From the NCBI RefSeq assembly GCF_040096285.1, contig NZ_JBBMEY010000010.1:1-61046 (forward strand): a DNA stretch of 61,046 nt, given 5' to 3'. Each line of letters begins with the position of its first letter. Position 1 is the stretch's first letter. The stretch is from Ruminococcoides intestinihominis (GTDB taxonomy: Bacteria; Bacillota; Clostridia; Oscillospirales; Acutalibacteraceae). Below, one piece after another: positions 7,531-16,569 of the stretch. The translations under genes and the position numbers were made by a program. The notes beneath the pieces are model-generated. The model was not told where the DNA came from. It saw only the letters and a list, made by a program, of their open reading frames with translations, and made no database searches.

Positions 7531-8814
7531 ATGAATTATTCAGAAATGACAAAAGAACAACTTCTTAACGAAAAGTCTGCTCTGGAAAAACAGTATGAAG
7601 ATTACAAAGCAATGAACTTAAAACTAGATATGTCAAGAGGTAAACCAAGCACAGAACAGCTTAACATCTCTTCTCGTATCCTTGATATTCTAACATCAGA
7701 TAGTGATTGTTCAACAGAAAAAGGTTTTGACTGCCGTAACTACGGTTTGATGGACGGTATCACAGAAATCAAGCCAATCTTTGCAAAGATGATGCAGGTT
7801 GACCCTGATATGATTATGGTTGGTGGTAACTCATCACTTAATATGATGTTTGATACAATTTCTCTATTTATGACTAAGTCACCTGTAGAAGGTGAAAAGC
7901 CTTGGCTAGAAGTTAAGAACAGAAAGTTCTTATGTCCTGCTCCGGGTTATGACAGACACTTTGGTATCACAGAATACTTTGGTTTTGAAATGATTACAAT
8001 TCCAATGACTAGTGAAGGTCCTGATATGGATATGGTTGAAAAGCTTGTTGCTGAGGATGACTCAATCAAGGGTATTTGGTGTGTTCCTAAGTACAGTAAC
8101 CCTCAGGGTATCACATATAGTGATGAAACAGTAAAGAGATTTGCTAATTTAAATCCAAAGGCAAAAGATTTCAGAATTTTCTGGGATGATGCTTACTGTG
8201 TTCATGATGTTACAGAAACTCCGGATAAGCTTATTTCCCTAATGGATGAATGTAAGAAGACAGGTAAAACAGATTTACCAATTATCTTCTGTTCAACTTC
8301 TAAGATTACTTTCCCAGGTAGTGGTGTTGCTGCTATGGCTGCTGATGAAAACAATATGAAAGTAATTAAAGAAAAATATAAATATCAGACAATCAGCTTT
8401 GATAAGGTTAATATGCTAAGACACATCCGATTCTTTAAGGATATTGATGGTGTTAAGGCTCATATGGATAAGCATAAGAGTATCCTAAAGCCTAAGTTTG
8501 ATATTGTCCTAAAGCATTTAAAGGAAAGTGTAGGACCAACAGGTGTTGCAACTTGGTTTGAACCAAACGGTGGTTACTTTGTAGCAGTTGATGTTATGGA
8601 AGGTACTGCAAAGAAGGTTGTACAGCTTTGTAAAGAAGCCGGAGTTGTTCTAACAGGTGCCGGTGCAACATATCCATATGGCAACGACCCTAAGGATAGC
8701 AACATTAGAATTGCTCCATCATATCCAACACTTGATGAACTGGAAAAAGCAATGGAGATTTTTTGTGTAGCAACAAAACTTGCAGCAGTTAATAAAATTC
8801 TTGAAAATATGTAA
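7531..8814 (+). CDS. Aspartate aminotransferase, subgroup Ic type
   Basis: 427 residues, PLP-dependent fold type I. The N-terminus (LKLDMSRGKPSTEQL) and the central CVPKYSNPQG and FWDDAYCVHD motifs match the subgroup Ic aspartate aminotransferases typified by Corynebacterium AspT rather than class I AspC. The expected PLP-binding lysine is in STSKITFPGSG at about residue 260. Monocistronic: its own promoter upstream, a long spacer downstream. It probably interconverts aspartate and oxaloacetate; the substrate assignment rests on family resemblance only. Confidence 0.82.
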   Translation: MNYSEMTKEQLLNEKSALEKQYEDYKAMNLKLDMSRGKPSTEQLNISSRILDILTSDSDCSTEKGFDCRNYGLMDGITEIKPIFAKMMQVDPDMIMVGGNSSLNMMFDTISLFMTKSPVEGEKPWLEVKNRKFLCPAPGYDRHFGITEYFGFEMITIPMTSEGPDMDMVEKLVAEDDSIKGIWCVPKYSNPQGITYSDETVKRFANLNPKAKDFRIFWDDAYCVHDVTETPDKLISLMDECKKTGKTDLPIIFCSTSKITFPGSGVAAMAADENNMKVIKEKYKYQTISFDKVNMLRHIRFFKDIDGVKAHMDKHKSILKPKFDIVLKHLKESVGPTGVATWFEPNGGYFVAVDVMEGTAKKVVQLCKEAGVVLTGAGATYPYGNDPKDSNIRIAPSYPTLDELEKAMEIFCVATKLAAVNKILENM

Positions 8815-8938
8815 ATAAGATATTAATCAAATGTTACAGTATTTTAAATTATATTTATCTCTTTGCACAATAATTACTTAAATATTTGTGTTATATGACA
8901 AAATTATCTTTTATAAATATTAAATATTTGATGAATCA

Positions 8939-8967
8939 TTGACTTTTTCACTAAAGAAAAGTATAAT
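8939..8967 (+). promoter_or_regulatory. SigA promoter of secDF
   Basis: TTGACT (8939-8944), exactly 17 bases, TATAAT (8962-8967); expected start near 8974. The 235-base spacer around it is otherwise AT-rich with no further gene. Confidence 0.78.
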
Positions 8968-9010
8968 TACTCTGTTGTGTTCTATCAGAATGTGGCAGAG
9001 TATTTTATTT
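8968..9010 (+). terminator. Terminator-like hairpin at the secD transcription start
   Basis: TACTCTG (8968-8974) pairs with CAGAGTA (8996-9002); inside are five consecutive G-U pairs and four Watson-Crick pairs around an ATC loop, then TTTTATTT. The G-U pairs mean the stem forms in plus-strand RNA. The 5' arm lies directly after the -10 element, so only read-through RNA carries the complete hairpin. Confidence 0.5.
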
Positions 9011-9049
9011 GCCAACAGAATAGAATAAAAAAATATTGGAGGAAAAGGC

Positions 9050-10456
9050 ATGAAAAGAATTCCAAAGCCTGCATTCTTCATTGTCGCAATTCTAATTTTA
9101 CTGTTTAGCTATACAGCAATCTTTGGTGTATCTTATTACACCGGTGACGTAAAGCACACAGTTATAAAAGGTGTTAACGACATTAGATGGGGAATTGACA
9201 TTCAGGGTGGCGTGGAAGCAACATTTGTTCCAGCCAACGGTAAAAAGGCCACTGACTCACAACTTGATTCAGCTAAGGCAATTATTGAAACTCGTATGGT
9301 TTCAAACGGTATCACAGATTACGAACTATATACTGATAGTGGTACAAGCAGTATTATTGTTCGTTTTCCATGGAAAGAAGACGAAAAAGATTTTGATGCA
9401 GAAAAATCAATTCAAGAAATTGGTTCTACTGCAAAACTAACTTTCCGTCCGGGTAACTCTCACAAAGATTCTTCTTTGGGAGCAGACGGTGAGCCGGTTT
9501 ACAAAACACCAACAGGTGACACTGAAACAGTCCTAATGGACGGTTCTCATGTTAAGGACACTTCTGTTGCTCAGAATACTGACGGTTCAGGTAACTATGT
9601 TGTTAACCTTGAATTTGACAGTGAAGGCGCAAAGCAGTTTGCCGATGTTACACAGAAGTATGTAAACCAAGTTGTTTCAATTTGGATGGATGATGAAATG
9701 CTTTCAGCTCCAACAATTAATGAAACAATTACAGGTGGTAAGGCTCAGATTTCCGGTAATTTTACTGTTGAATCAGCAACTAAACTTGCTAACCAGATTA
9801 AGGCCGGTGCTCTTCCATTTGCTCTTGAAACAAAGTCAAATGGTAGTATCTCACCAACACTTGGTGATAACTCTCTAACAGCTATGGCAATTGCAGCAGT
9901 TATTGCTTTTGCAATTATTGCAATCTTTGTAATTCTAGTATATAGACTTCCTGGTGTTATTACAGTTATTGCTCTAATCGGTCAGATGGGTCTATCAGTA
10001 GCAGCAATCTCAAGATACTTTACAGTATTTAATTCCTTTACAATGACTTTACCTGGTATTGCCGGTATTATCTTGTCAATTGGTATGGGTGTTGATGCTA
10101 ACATTATCACTGCTGAAAGAATTAAGGAAGAATTTAGAAATGGTAAGACACTTGACGGTGCAATTGACAGGGGAACTAAGAGTTCACTGTCAGCTATCGT
10201 CGATGGTAATATGACAGTTGTTATCGTTTCTATTATCCTACTACTTGTATTTGGTACTGCAAACATTCTATCATTTATGTTTGGTGCTTCCACAACAGGT
10301 ACAATTTACGCATTTGGTTACACACTACTAATGGGTGTTATCTCTAACTTTATTATGGGTGTTCTACTTTCAAGAGTAATGCTAAAGAGTGTTGTAGGCT
10401 TTAAGTGTGTAAGAAAGAAATGGCTATTTGGAGGTGCAAAAAATAATGAAGAATAA
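9050..10456 (+). CDS. secD: Protein translocase subunit SecD
   Basis: 468 residues. A first membrane helix (residues 8-28) is followed by the DIRWGIDIQGGVEATF motif, a large extracytoplasmic domain, and about five helices in residues 275-450 that contain the RND-type GMGVDANII and ERIKEE motifs. SecD works with SecF at the Sec translocon, using the ion gradient to complete export. secF overlaps the 3' end. ATG 9050 follows TTGGAGG. Confidence 0.96.
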   Translation: MKRIPKPAFFIVAILILLFSYTAIFGVSYYTGDVKHTVIKGVNDIRWGIDIQGGVEATFVPANGKKATDSQLDSAKAIIETRMVSNGITDYELYTDSGTSSIIVRFPWKEDEKDFDAEKSIQEIGSTAKLTFRPGNSHKDSSLGADGEPVYKTPTGDTETVLMDGSHVKDTSVAQNTDGSGNYVVNLEFDSEGAKQFADVTQKYVNQVVSIWMDDEMLSAPTINETITGGKAQISGNFTVESATKLANQIKAGALPFALETKSNGSISPTLGDNSLTAMAIAAVIAFAIIAIFVILVYRLPGVITVIALIGQMGLSVAAISRYFTVFNSFTMTLPGIAGIILSIGMGVDANIITAERIKEEFRNGKTLDGAIDRGTKSSLSAIVDGNMTVVIVSIILLLVFGTANILSFMFGASTTGTIYAFGYTLLMGVISNFIMGVLLSRVMLKSVVGFKCVRKKWLFGGAKNNEE

Positions 10457-11396
10457 GTTAGTTCGTTTTACTAAATTCAGTAAAGTATTTTTTGGCATCT
10501 CTTTGGGTATCATACTTATTGGTATCATCTGTAACTTTGTATTTGGCACTCAGCTTGATATTCAGTTCCGTGGTGGTTCTTACATTAAGTACTCTTATGT
10601 AGGCAATGTTGATACAGATAAGCTAAAGGATGTTATCCAGACAAATACTAAGCAAGAAGTTACAATGTCAATTAGCTCAGATATCCTTTCTAACTCTAAG
10701 AAGGGTGACGCTTATACAATCCGTGTTGAATTTGCCGGTACTAAGGCTATTTCAACAAATGAACAAAAGAAGTTGACACAGACAGTTCAGAAGGCTTTCC
10801 CTGATAACAACTTTAAGGTTCTTGAAGCATCAGCTATCGAAAGCTCAATGGGTTCTAAGTTCTTGCTAAAATGTTTAACAGCTGTTGCTATCGCAAGTAT
10901 TCTTATGGTTCTATATGTTACAATCAGATTCCGTAAGATTGGTGGTCTGTCAGCCGGTGTTATGGCTCTTGTAGCTTTGTTCCATGATGTGGCTATGATT
11001 TACTTTATGTATATAATTTTCCAGATGCCTATCGACTCAAACTTCATTGCCGTTGTTCTTATGATTTTGGGTTACTCACTTAACGATACAATCGTTATCT
11101 ATGACCGTGTTCGTGAAGAACGCCGTAACTTTGGTGCTAAGGAAGACATTGGCTATGTATTCGATTACAGTGCAACTAAGGTTCTTAGAAGAACAATCTT
11201 TACTTCGCTAACAACACTTATGGCTATCGGTACAGTTCTTGTTGTTTCAATGATTTTCAACATCTCATCAGTTACAAGCTTCGCACTTCCAATGATGATT
11301 GGTGTTATCTCAGGTTGTTACAGTTCTGTATGTATCGCAGGTCCTCTATGGGTTATGTGGCAGAGACACAAGAAGAAAGCTAAGGCTAGTAAATAA
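10446..11396 (+). CDS. secF: Protein translocase subunit SecF
   Basis: 316 residues from ATG 10446; GGAGG (10430-10434) inside the secD end is the ribosome site, and an upstream in-frame TTG at 10428 would precede it. Contains the SecF signature FRGGSYIKYSY near the N-terminus and the SLNDTIVIYDRVREERR segment of the fourth helix. Six helices, paired with SecD. The start lies 11 bases before the secD stop, implying coupled translation. Confidence 0.96.
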   Translation: MKNKLVRFTKFSKVFFGISLGIILIGIICNFVFGTQLDIQFRGGSYIKYSYVGNVDTDKLKDVIQTNTKQEVTMSISSDILSNSKKGDAYTIRVEFAGTKAISTNEQKKLTQTVQKAFPDNNFKVLEASAIESSMGSKFLLKCLTAVAIASILMVLYVTIRFRKIGGLSAGVMALVALFHDVAMIYFMYIIFQMPIDSNFIAVVLMILGYSLNDTIVIYDRVREERRNFGAKEDIGYVFDYSATKVLRRTIFTSLTTLMAIGTVLVVSMIFNISSVTSFALPMMIGVISGCYSSVCIAGPLWVMWQRHKKKAKASK

Positions 11397-11415
11397 TTAT
11401 TAATGCTTTACATAT

Positions 11416-11443
11416 AAGGGTGGTTTTTGCCACCCTTATTTTA
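11416..11443 (+). terminator. Terminator after secF
   Basis: AAGGGTGG / CCACCCTT stem with a TTTTTG loop followed by ATTTTAT. Only ~15 bases separate it from the ribosome site of the zinc-binding lipoprotein. Confidence 0.87.
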
Positions 11444-11473
11444 TAATTATATGATTTTAAAGGTGGGTTGCTT

Positions 11474-12400
11474 TTGAAAAAGATTATTTCAATATTTCTT
11501 CTGTTCGTTGTGACTTTTGCTTTTTGCTCTTGTGGTGAGGTGGAAAGATCAACAGGTAAAATTTCTGTAGTAACAACAATCTTCCCTTATTATGACTTTG
11601 CAAGAAGTGTATCAAATGGCACTTGTGATGTTGATATGTTACTTAAACCGGGAAGTGATGTACATTCTTTTGAACCAACACCATCTGATATTCTAAAAAT
11701 CAGAAATGCAGATTTGTTCATTTATAATGGTGGTGAAAGTGATGAATGGGTAGACTCTATTCTTGAGTCACTTGGAGATACTGACAAACCGGTTGTTATG
11801 AAAATGACCGATTATGTTAAGCCACTTACAGAAATGGATGCTGATCATCATGCTGAAGATGAAGAGGATGAACATATCTGGACAAGTCTTGATAATGCAA
11901 AAACTTTAGTTTCAAAAATCAGTGATGAGGTTTCTAAACTAGACCAAAAGCATAAAACGGTTTATAATAAAAATAGTTTAGATTACATTGAGAAAATCAG
12001 TAAAGTACAAAGTGAAATTGAAAATACTGTAAATTCTTCAGAAAGTAAAAAAATAGTAGTGGGGGATAGATTTCCACTTCTATATTTTGCAACAGAATTT
12101 TCTTTAGATTGGGAATGTGCTTTCCCCGGATGTAGTACTGAGACCGAACCTAGTTTGGATAGACTTTCAAAATTAACTGATACTATTGAAAAAGATAAAA
12201 TCAAAACTATCCTAAAGTTAGAAATGTCTGAGAATAAAGTTGCAGACACTTTAGCTGATGAAACAAATACAAAGGTAAGAACATTTTACAGTGCAGAATC
12301 TGTTTCAAAAGAGGACTTTGCAAATAATGTTACCTATGTTGACTTAATGGAAAGAAACAACAATGCTTTAAAGGAGGCACTCTCAAATGACACAAATTAA
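11474..12400 (+). CDS. Zinc/manganese ABC transporter substrate-binding lipoprotein
   Basis: 308 residues from TTG 11474, which has AGGTGG seven bases upstream (TTG 11468 is too close). Lipoprotein signal with lipobox-like FCSC at about residues 17-20. ZnuA/AdcA-type cluster 9 protein: VVTTIFPYYDFAR, KPGSDVHSFEPTPSD and a short His/acid loop (DADHHAEDEEDEH, residues ~124-136), followed by IWTSLDNAK. Conserved histidines point to zinc or manganese. The ATPase and permease follow with overlapping ends. No metal regulator is present nearby. Confidence 0.88.
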   Translation: MKKIISIFLLFVVTFAFCSCGEVERSTGKISVVTTIFPYYDFARSVSNGTCDVDMLLKPGSDVHSFEPTPSDILKIRNADLFIYNGGESDEWVDSILESLGDTDKPVVMKMTDYVKPLTEMDADHHAEDEEDEHIWTSLDNAKTLVSKISDEVSKLDQKHKTVYNKNSLDYIEKISKVQSEIENTVNSSESKKIVVGDRFPLLYFATEFSLDWECAFPGCSTETEPSLDRLSKLTDTIEKDKIKTILKLEMSENKVADTLADETNTKVRTFYSAESVSKEDFANNVTYVDLMERNNNALKEALSNDTN

Positions 12401-13133
12401 AGTTGAAAATGCTACTATGGGTTACGAGGGTGTACCTGTAATCAAAGACCTGTCATTTCAGATAAATGAGGGTGACTATGTTTGTATAGTTGGTGAAAAC
12501 GGTAGTGGTAAAACAACCTTGATGAAAGGTATATTAGGACTAAACCCACCACTAAAGGGTTCAATCACTTATAACGGTCTTGATAAAAATGAAATAGGAT
12601 ATCTTCCTCAAAAGAAAAATATCCAAAAGGATTTCCCGGCATCAGTTATGGAGGTTGTGCTTTCAGGTTGTATAAATCGAAAGTACCATATTTTTCATAA
12701 CAAAAAGGATAAAGAAAATGCTATTAGGCATTTACAAATGGTGAATATGCTTGACTATAAGAAACATTCATTCAGTCAGCTTTCAGGTGGTCAGCAACAG
12801 AGAATTTTACTTGCCAGAGCATTATGTGCCACAGAAAAGGTTATTGTACTTGATGAACCGGTAACAGGTCTTGACCCAATAGCTACTGCCGATATGTATT
12901 CACTTATTAAGGATATTAACCATAAAGGCATTACTGTAATTATGGTTACTCATGATATTAATATGGCAGTTAGACAAGCAAGTCATATTCTCCATATTTC
13001 TGCCGGTACAGAGGGTACAAACTTTTTTGGTACTGCTCATCAGTATGTACACAGCAGTGTTGGAAGCAAATTCTTGCTTACTGAATGTCCTTGTGATGTT
13101 TGTACTCACAGTCACAATAAGGAGGTAAAGTAA
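12387..13133 (+). CDS. Metal ABC transporter ATP-binding protein (ZnuC-like)
   Basis: 248 residues. Walker A GENGSGKTT at residues 36-44, Q-loop in GYLPQKK, ABC signature LSGGQQQR at ~131-138, Walker B VIVLDEP at ~151-157 and the switch histidine in VTHD. The C-terminal tail has CPCDVCTHSHN, a Cys/His cluster that could bind metal. It energises import by the lipoprotein and permease encoded on either side; it overlaps the upstream gene by 14 bases and the permease start by one. Confidence 0.92.
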   Translation: MTQIKVENATMGYEGVPVIKDLSFQINEGDYVCIVGENGSGKTTLMKGILGLNPPLKGSITYNGLDKNEIGYLPQKKNIQKDFPASVMEVVLSGCINRKYHIFHNKKDKENAIRHLQMVNMLDYKKHSFSQLSGGQQQRILLARALCATEKVIVLDEPVTGLDPIATADMYSLIKDINHKGITVIMVTHDINMAVRQASHILHISAGTEGTNFFGTAHQYVHSSVGSKFLLTECPCDVCTHSHNKEVK

Positions 13134-13942
13134 TGATTGAATTTTTCTCCTATGGTTTTATTGAAAGAGCAATGATTGTAGGTGCTTTAGTTTCTCTTTG
13201 TGCTGCGCTTTTAGGTGCAATTCTTGTGCTAAAGCGTTACTCTATGATTGGTGACGGTCTTAGTCATGTTGGTTTTGGTGCAATAGCAATCGGTGCTGCT
13301 GCAAACTTAACACCAATGTATTTTGCTTTGCCAATGATGATTATTTCAGCATTTGTATTGCTAAAACTTTCTTCATCATCAAATAGCAAAATGAGTGGCG
13401 ACTCTGCTATTGCTATTATTAGTTCATCGGCTTTGGCAATAGGCATCACAGTTTGTTCAGTAACAGGAATGAATAGTGACCTAAACAGTTATTTGTTTGG
13501 TTCAATCCTTGCAACAAGCAAAGAAGATGCAATTCTTGCAGTTATCTTAGCAGTAATTATTATTGTTAGTTTCTTTATTTTCTACAACAAGATTTTTGCA
13601 GTAACATTTGATGATGACTTTGCAAAGGCAACAGGTACTCCTACAAATGTTTATAATATGGTTATTGCAGTCCTTACTGCTTTAACAATTGTAATCGGTA
13701 TGAGAGTAATGGGTACACTACTGATTTCAGCACTTATTATTTTCCCATCATTAACATCAATGAGATTGTTTAGAAACTTTAAGGGTGTAATTATCAGTTC
13801 AGTTGTAATTTCACTGTTCTGTTTCTTTACCGGTATGATTGTTTCCTTTAATTTTGATACACCTACCGGTGCAACGGTTGTTTTAGTGAACTTAGCAATG
13901 TTCATTATTTTCTGGATAATTTCAAAAATTCTAAAAAGATAA
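13133..13942 (+). CDS. Metal ABC transporter permease (ZnuB-like)
   Basis: 269 residues, about eight to nine membrane helices, with ABC-3 family motifs RYSMIGDGLSHVGFG and GMRVMGTLLISALIIFP. It forms the membrane channel of the zinc/manganese importer. The start codon overlaps the stop of the ATPase gene (TAATG), with GGAGG upstream. Confidence 0.92.
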   Translation: MIEFFSYGFIERAMIVGALVSLCAALLGAILVLKRYSMIGDGLSHVGFGAIAIGAAANLTPMYFALPMMIISAFVLLKLSSSSNSKMSGDSAIAIISSSALAIGITVCSVTGMNSDLNSYLFGSILATSKEDAILAVILAVIIIVSFFIFYNKIFAVTFDDDFAKATGTPTNVYNMVIAVLTALTIVIGMRVMGTLLISALIIFPSLTSMRLFRNFKGVIISSVVISLFCFFTGMIVSFNFDTPTGATVVLVNLAMFIIFWIISKILKR

Positions 13943-13948
13943 AATTAT

Positions 13949-13975
13949 TGCCCCTAGTTTTTAGGGGCATTTTTG
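13949..13975. terminator. Terminator between metal permease and DUF4363 gene
   Basis: GCCCCTA / TAGGGGC stem with a GTTTT loop followed by ATTTTTG on the plus strand. The convergent minus-strand gene ends right beside it and may share it, although the minus-strand T tract is poor. Confidence 0.83.
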
Positions 13976-14356
13976 TTAAAAAATATTATCACCATAAGGC
14001 AGTTCATTTGTATATAGCACATTGAACTGCTTTTTTATTCTGTCATTTGCAGATAAATAATCTTCCTTACCATCCTCATTTGTGTATTCAGGTAACTGCT
14101 GAATGTCCATACTGATTTCATCAAGCAAAGAATGTTCCATTAGGTAGTTCAGTTTCTTTTCTTGCTTGTCCCATTTTTTAATCAGTTCTTTACTAAGTTC
14201 TTTTGCCTTTTCATAATCCTTGTTTTCCATAGCAATTCTGCTTTCTTCAATAGTTTTTGTGAAAGTATCTCTGCTATTTTTTATTGCATAAATTTCAGTA
14301 AAACAAATGGCAAAAGCTATTGTAACAAGGACAGCAACCCACCATAACCGTTTCAT
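13976..14356 (-). CDS. DUF4363 family membrane-anchored protein
   Basis: 126 residues with one N-terminal membrane helix (about residues 5-23) and a charged, helical extracytoplasmic domain rich in Lys/Glu (YEKAKELSKELIKKWDKQEKKL). This matches DUF4363 proteins, which I know as frequent neighbours of DUF421 proteins in clostridia. Its ATG follows the DUF421 stop directly (TAAATG), with the ribosome site AGGAG inside the upstream gene. Biochemical role unknown. Confidence 0.75.
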   Translation of the reverse strand: MKRLWWVAVLVTIAFAICFTEIYAIKNSRDTFTKTIEESRIAMENKDYEKAKELSKELIKKWDKQEKKLNYLMEHSLLDEISMDIQQLPEYTNEDGKEDYLSANDRIKKQFNVLYTNELPYGDNIF

Positions 14357-15025
14357 TTAATCTCTCCTAATAATGTTGTATTCTTTCTTTCTGTTGGCTG
14401 TCATAATAAAAACATCTTCAAGTTTAATATGATTTTGTTTTAGAATTTTATCCACCCATTTAGTGTCAAGGTTGCAAAGCTCAAGTGAATTGGAAAGATA
14501 CCTAGAATCATTAATAACAACTGCCTCAATACCGGTATCTGGAATTTCAATACCTAAGTCCTCAGCGGATGGTGTTCTTTTCTCAGGCTTTTCGAGTACA
14601 CTGACATCACCGTTAGTTTCTACAATGCAGTACTGTACATCTTCAAGAGAAAATATACCTTGTTGCCTTAACTGTACACATAAGTCCTCAGTAGTCATCC
14701 TTAGCCTTCTAAGTTGATTTTGCAGTATTCTGCCATCCTTTATTACCATTTCAGGTGAACCACATACAATTTTTCTGAACTTCCCACTTTTCAGCATAAT
14801 AACGGAAAATACAATTTCAAGGGAAATAAGTATAAGTATAGGTACAATTCCTGAAACTAGAGGAGTGCTTGTGTTTTGCATAGGCATTACTGCAATGTCT
14901 GAAATTAGCAGAGTAATTACAAGTTCACTTGTCTGCATTTCCGAAAGTTGCCTTTTGCCCATTACACGCAATGAAAACATAATAAAAATATAAAGTATCA
15001 CTGTTCTAATAATTGAAATTAACAT
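14357..15025 (-). CDS. DUF421 (YetF-like) membrane protein
   Basis: 222 residues from ATG 15025, preceded by GGTGAT; the in-frame ATG at 15070 lacks a ribosome site. Three N-terminal helices are followed by a soluble domain with LRMTTEDLCVQLRQQGIFSLEDV and ETNGDVSVL, the DUF421 signature. YetF-type proteins occur in spore formers, often with DUF4363; in Bacillus some members act in the spore membrane. Divergent from the gerA operon, which hints at a spore role but does not prove it. Confidence 0.85.
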   Translation of the reverse strand: MLISIIRTVILYIFIMFSLRVMGKRQLSEMQTSELVITLLISDIAVMPMQNTSTPLVSGIVPILILISLEIVFSVIMLKSGKFRKIVCGSPEMVIKDGRILQNQLRRLRMTTEDLCVQLRQQGIFSLEDVQYCIVETNGDVSVLEKPEKRTPSAEDLGIEIPDTGIEAVVINDSRYLSNSLELCNLDTKWVDKILKQNHIKLEDVFIMTANRKKEYNIIRRD

Positions 15026-15028
15026 ATC

Positions 15029-15114
15029 ATCACCATTAATAGTTTTTCTCAAATGGGTAAAATAATACATAAATGTATAATTTAAGAATTTTGTTCAACT
15101 ATAATAATGGTGAT
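15029..15114. repeat. Inverted repeat of ribosome sites in the DUF421/gerA divergent spacer
   Basis: ATCACCATTA (15029-15038) and TAATGGTGAT (15105-15114) are perfect reverse complements. Each contains the GGTGAT Shine-Dalgarno of one of the two divergent genes. The promoters of both genes must lie between them. Any RNA crossing the whole spacer would pair the ribosome site with its partner. Confidence 0.6.
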
Positions 15115-15117
15115 TTT

Positions 15118-16569
15118 ATGTTTAAAAGTTTGAAAGAAAATATAAATTATCTGCAAGATATAACTTCTTCCTCGGCAGATTTTACGGTTAGAAAAATGGA
15201 GCTCAATGACGGTACATTTGTAGCAATTTTCACTATTGAGGGAATGGTAAATAAAGACGGTTTAACTTTAGCAGTATCAGACCCATTACTTTCTGCAACT
15301 ATTCCGACCGGTGTAAATAAATATGAATTTATCAGGGATAGAGTGTTATCAACTCCTGAGATTATAGAGATAAATACCTTTGATGAACTATTAGACTTTT
15401 CAATGTCAGGCTTTGCAGTACTTGGTATAGAGGGTTATGAAAAGATGCTTGTAATCGGTTTACAAGGCTTTTCATTTAGAAGTGTATCAGAACCATCTTC
15501 GGAAATGGTATTTAGAGGTAGCAGAGAGGGTTTTACAGAACCACTAAGAATCAATATGTCACTAATTCGCAGAAGAATGAAAAACCCTGACTTAGTGTTT
15601 CAAACAATGACAATAGGCAACCTTTCTAAAACTCAAATATGTTTGTGCTACCTAAAGTCAGCAGTTTCAAAATCAATACTTAAAGAGCTAAAGAGAAGGC
15701 TAAATAATATTAACCTAGATACAGTTTTAGCATCAGGATATTTAGTTTCTTACTTAGGTGATGAAGATAAAAATACTTTGCTTTCCACAGTAGGAGTTAC
15801 CGAAAGACCTGATACATTGTGTGGCAAAATAACTGAGGGTAGAATCGGTATTTTAGTAGATGGTACACCATCTGCAATACTTGTTCCACACTTGTTTATT
15901 GAGAATTTCCAAAGTTTTGATGACTATTCCAACAGACCTTACTTTGCATCATTTATTAGAATCTTAAAGTATCTGTCATTTCTATTTGCAATATATTTAC
16001 CTAGCCTTTTTATAGCTATAACAGACTTTCACCCTGAGTATATACCGGTAGGATTATTAACGCATATATCTAACTCGTTAGAAACCACACCTTTTCCTTT
16101 AATGCTAGAGGTAATGTTTGTTGCTTTTATGTATGAAGTTATGAGAGAGGCAGGGCTAAGACTGCCTAAACCATTAGGTCATGCAGTAGGTATTGTAGGT
16201 GCTTTGGTAATCGGTGAAACCGGTGTGTCAGCCGGTTTAATTTGTCCTACAACATTGATAATAGTTGCTTTTTCAGCAATATGTTCATATGTAATTCCGG
16301 AACTTTACGGAACAATTACAGTAGTAAAATTTATTTATATTGTTATTTCAGGAATTTTCGGTGTAATAGGAATTATCCTTGCATCACTAATTGCGACAAT
16401 TTCTGTTTGTTCACTTAAAAGTTTTGGTGTGCCATATTTAGCACCCATAGTGCCGATTTCTAAAGGCATTATTTCCGATAATTTCATAAGATCAGATTGG
16501 CACAGACTTACTAAACACAAAGTTAAGTTACAAAATATGGTAGGAGTTGATGATGAGTTTGAAAAGTAA
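15118..16569 (+). CDS. Spore germinant receptor subunit A (GerA family)
   Basis: 483 residues from ATG 15118, which has GGTGAT upstream; the ATG at 15073 has no ribosome site. An N-terminal soluble domain (residues 1-280) is followed by about five helices, with conserved ERPDTLCGKITEGRIGILVDGTP, IYLPSLFIAITDFHPEYIP, EVMFVAFMYEVMREAGLRLP and VGIVGALVIGE segments. This is the A subunit of an inner-membrane spore receptor that senses nutrients or ions. B and C subunits follow. Expected to be expressed in the forespore (SigG), but no convincing SigG promoter was assigned. Confidence 0.93.
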   Translation: MFKSLKENINYLQDITSSSADFTVRKMELNDGTFVAIFTIEGMVNKDGLTLAVSDPLLSATIPTGVNKYEFIRDRVLSTPEIIEINTFDELLDFSMSGFAVLGIEGYEKMLVIGLQGFSFRSVSEPSSEMVFRGSREGFTEPLRINMSLIRRRMKNPDLVFQTMTIGNLSKTQICLCYLKSAVSKSILKELKRRLNNINLDTVLASGYLVSYLGDEDKNTLLSTVGVTERPDTLCGKITEGRIGILVDGTPSAILVPHLFIENFQSFDDYSNRPYFASFIRILKYLSFLFAIYLPSLFIAITDFHPEYIPVGLLTHISNSLETTPFPLMLEVMFVAFMYEVMREAGLRLPKPLGHAVGIVGALVIGETGVSAGLICPTTLIIVAFSAICSYVIPELYGTITVVKFIYIVISGIFGVIGIILASLIATISVCSLKSFGVPYLAPIVPISKGIISDNFIRSDWHRLTKHKVKLQNMVGVDDEFEK

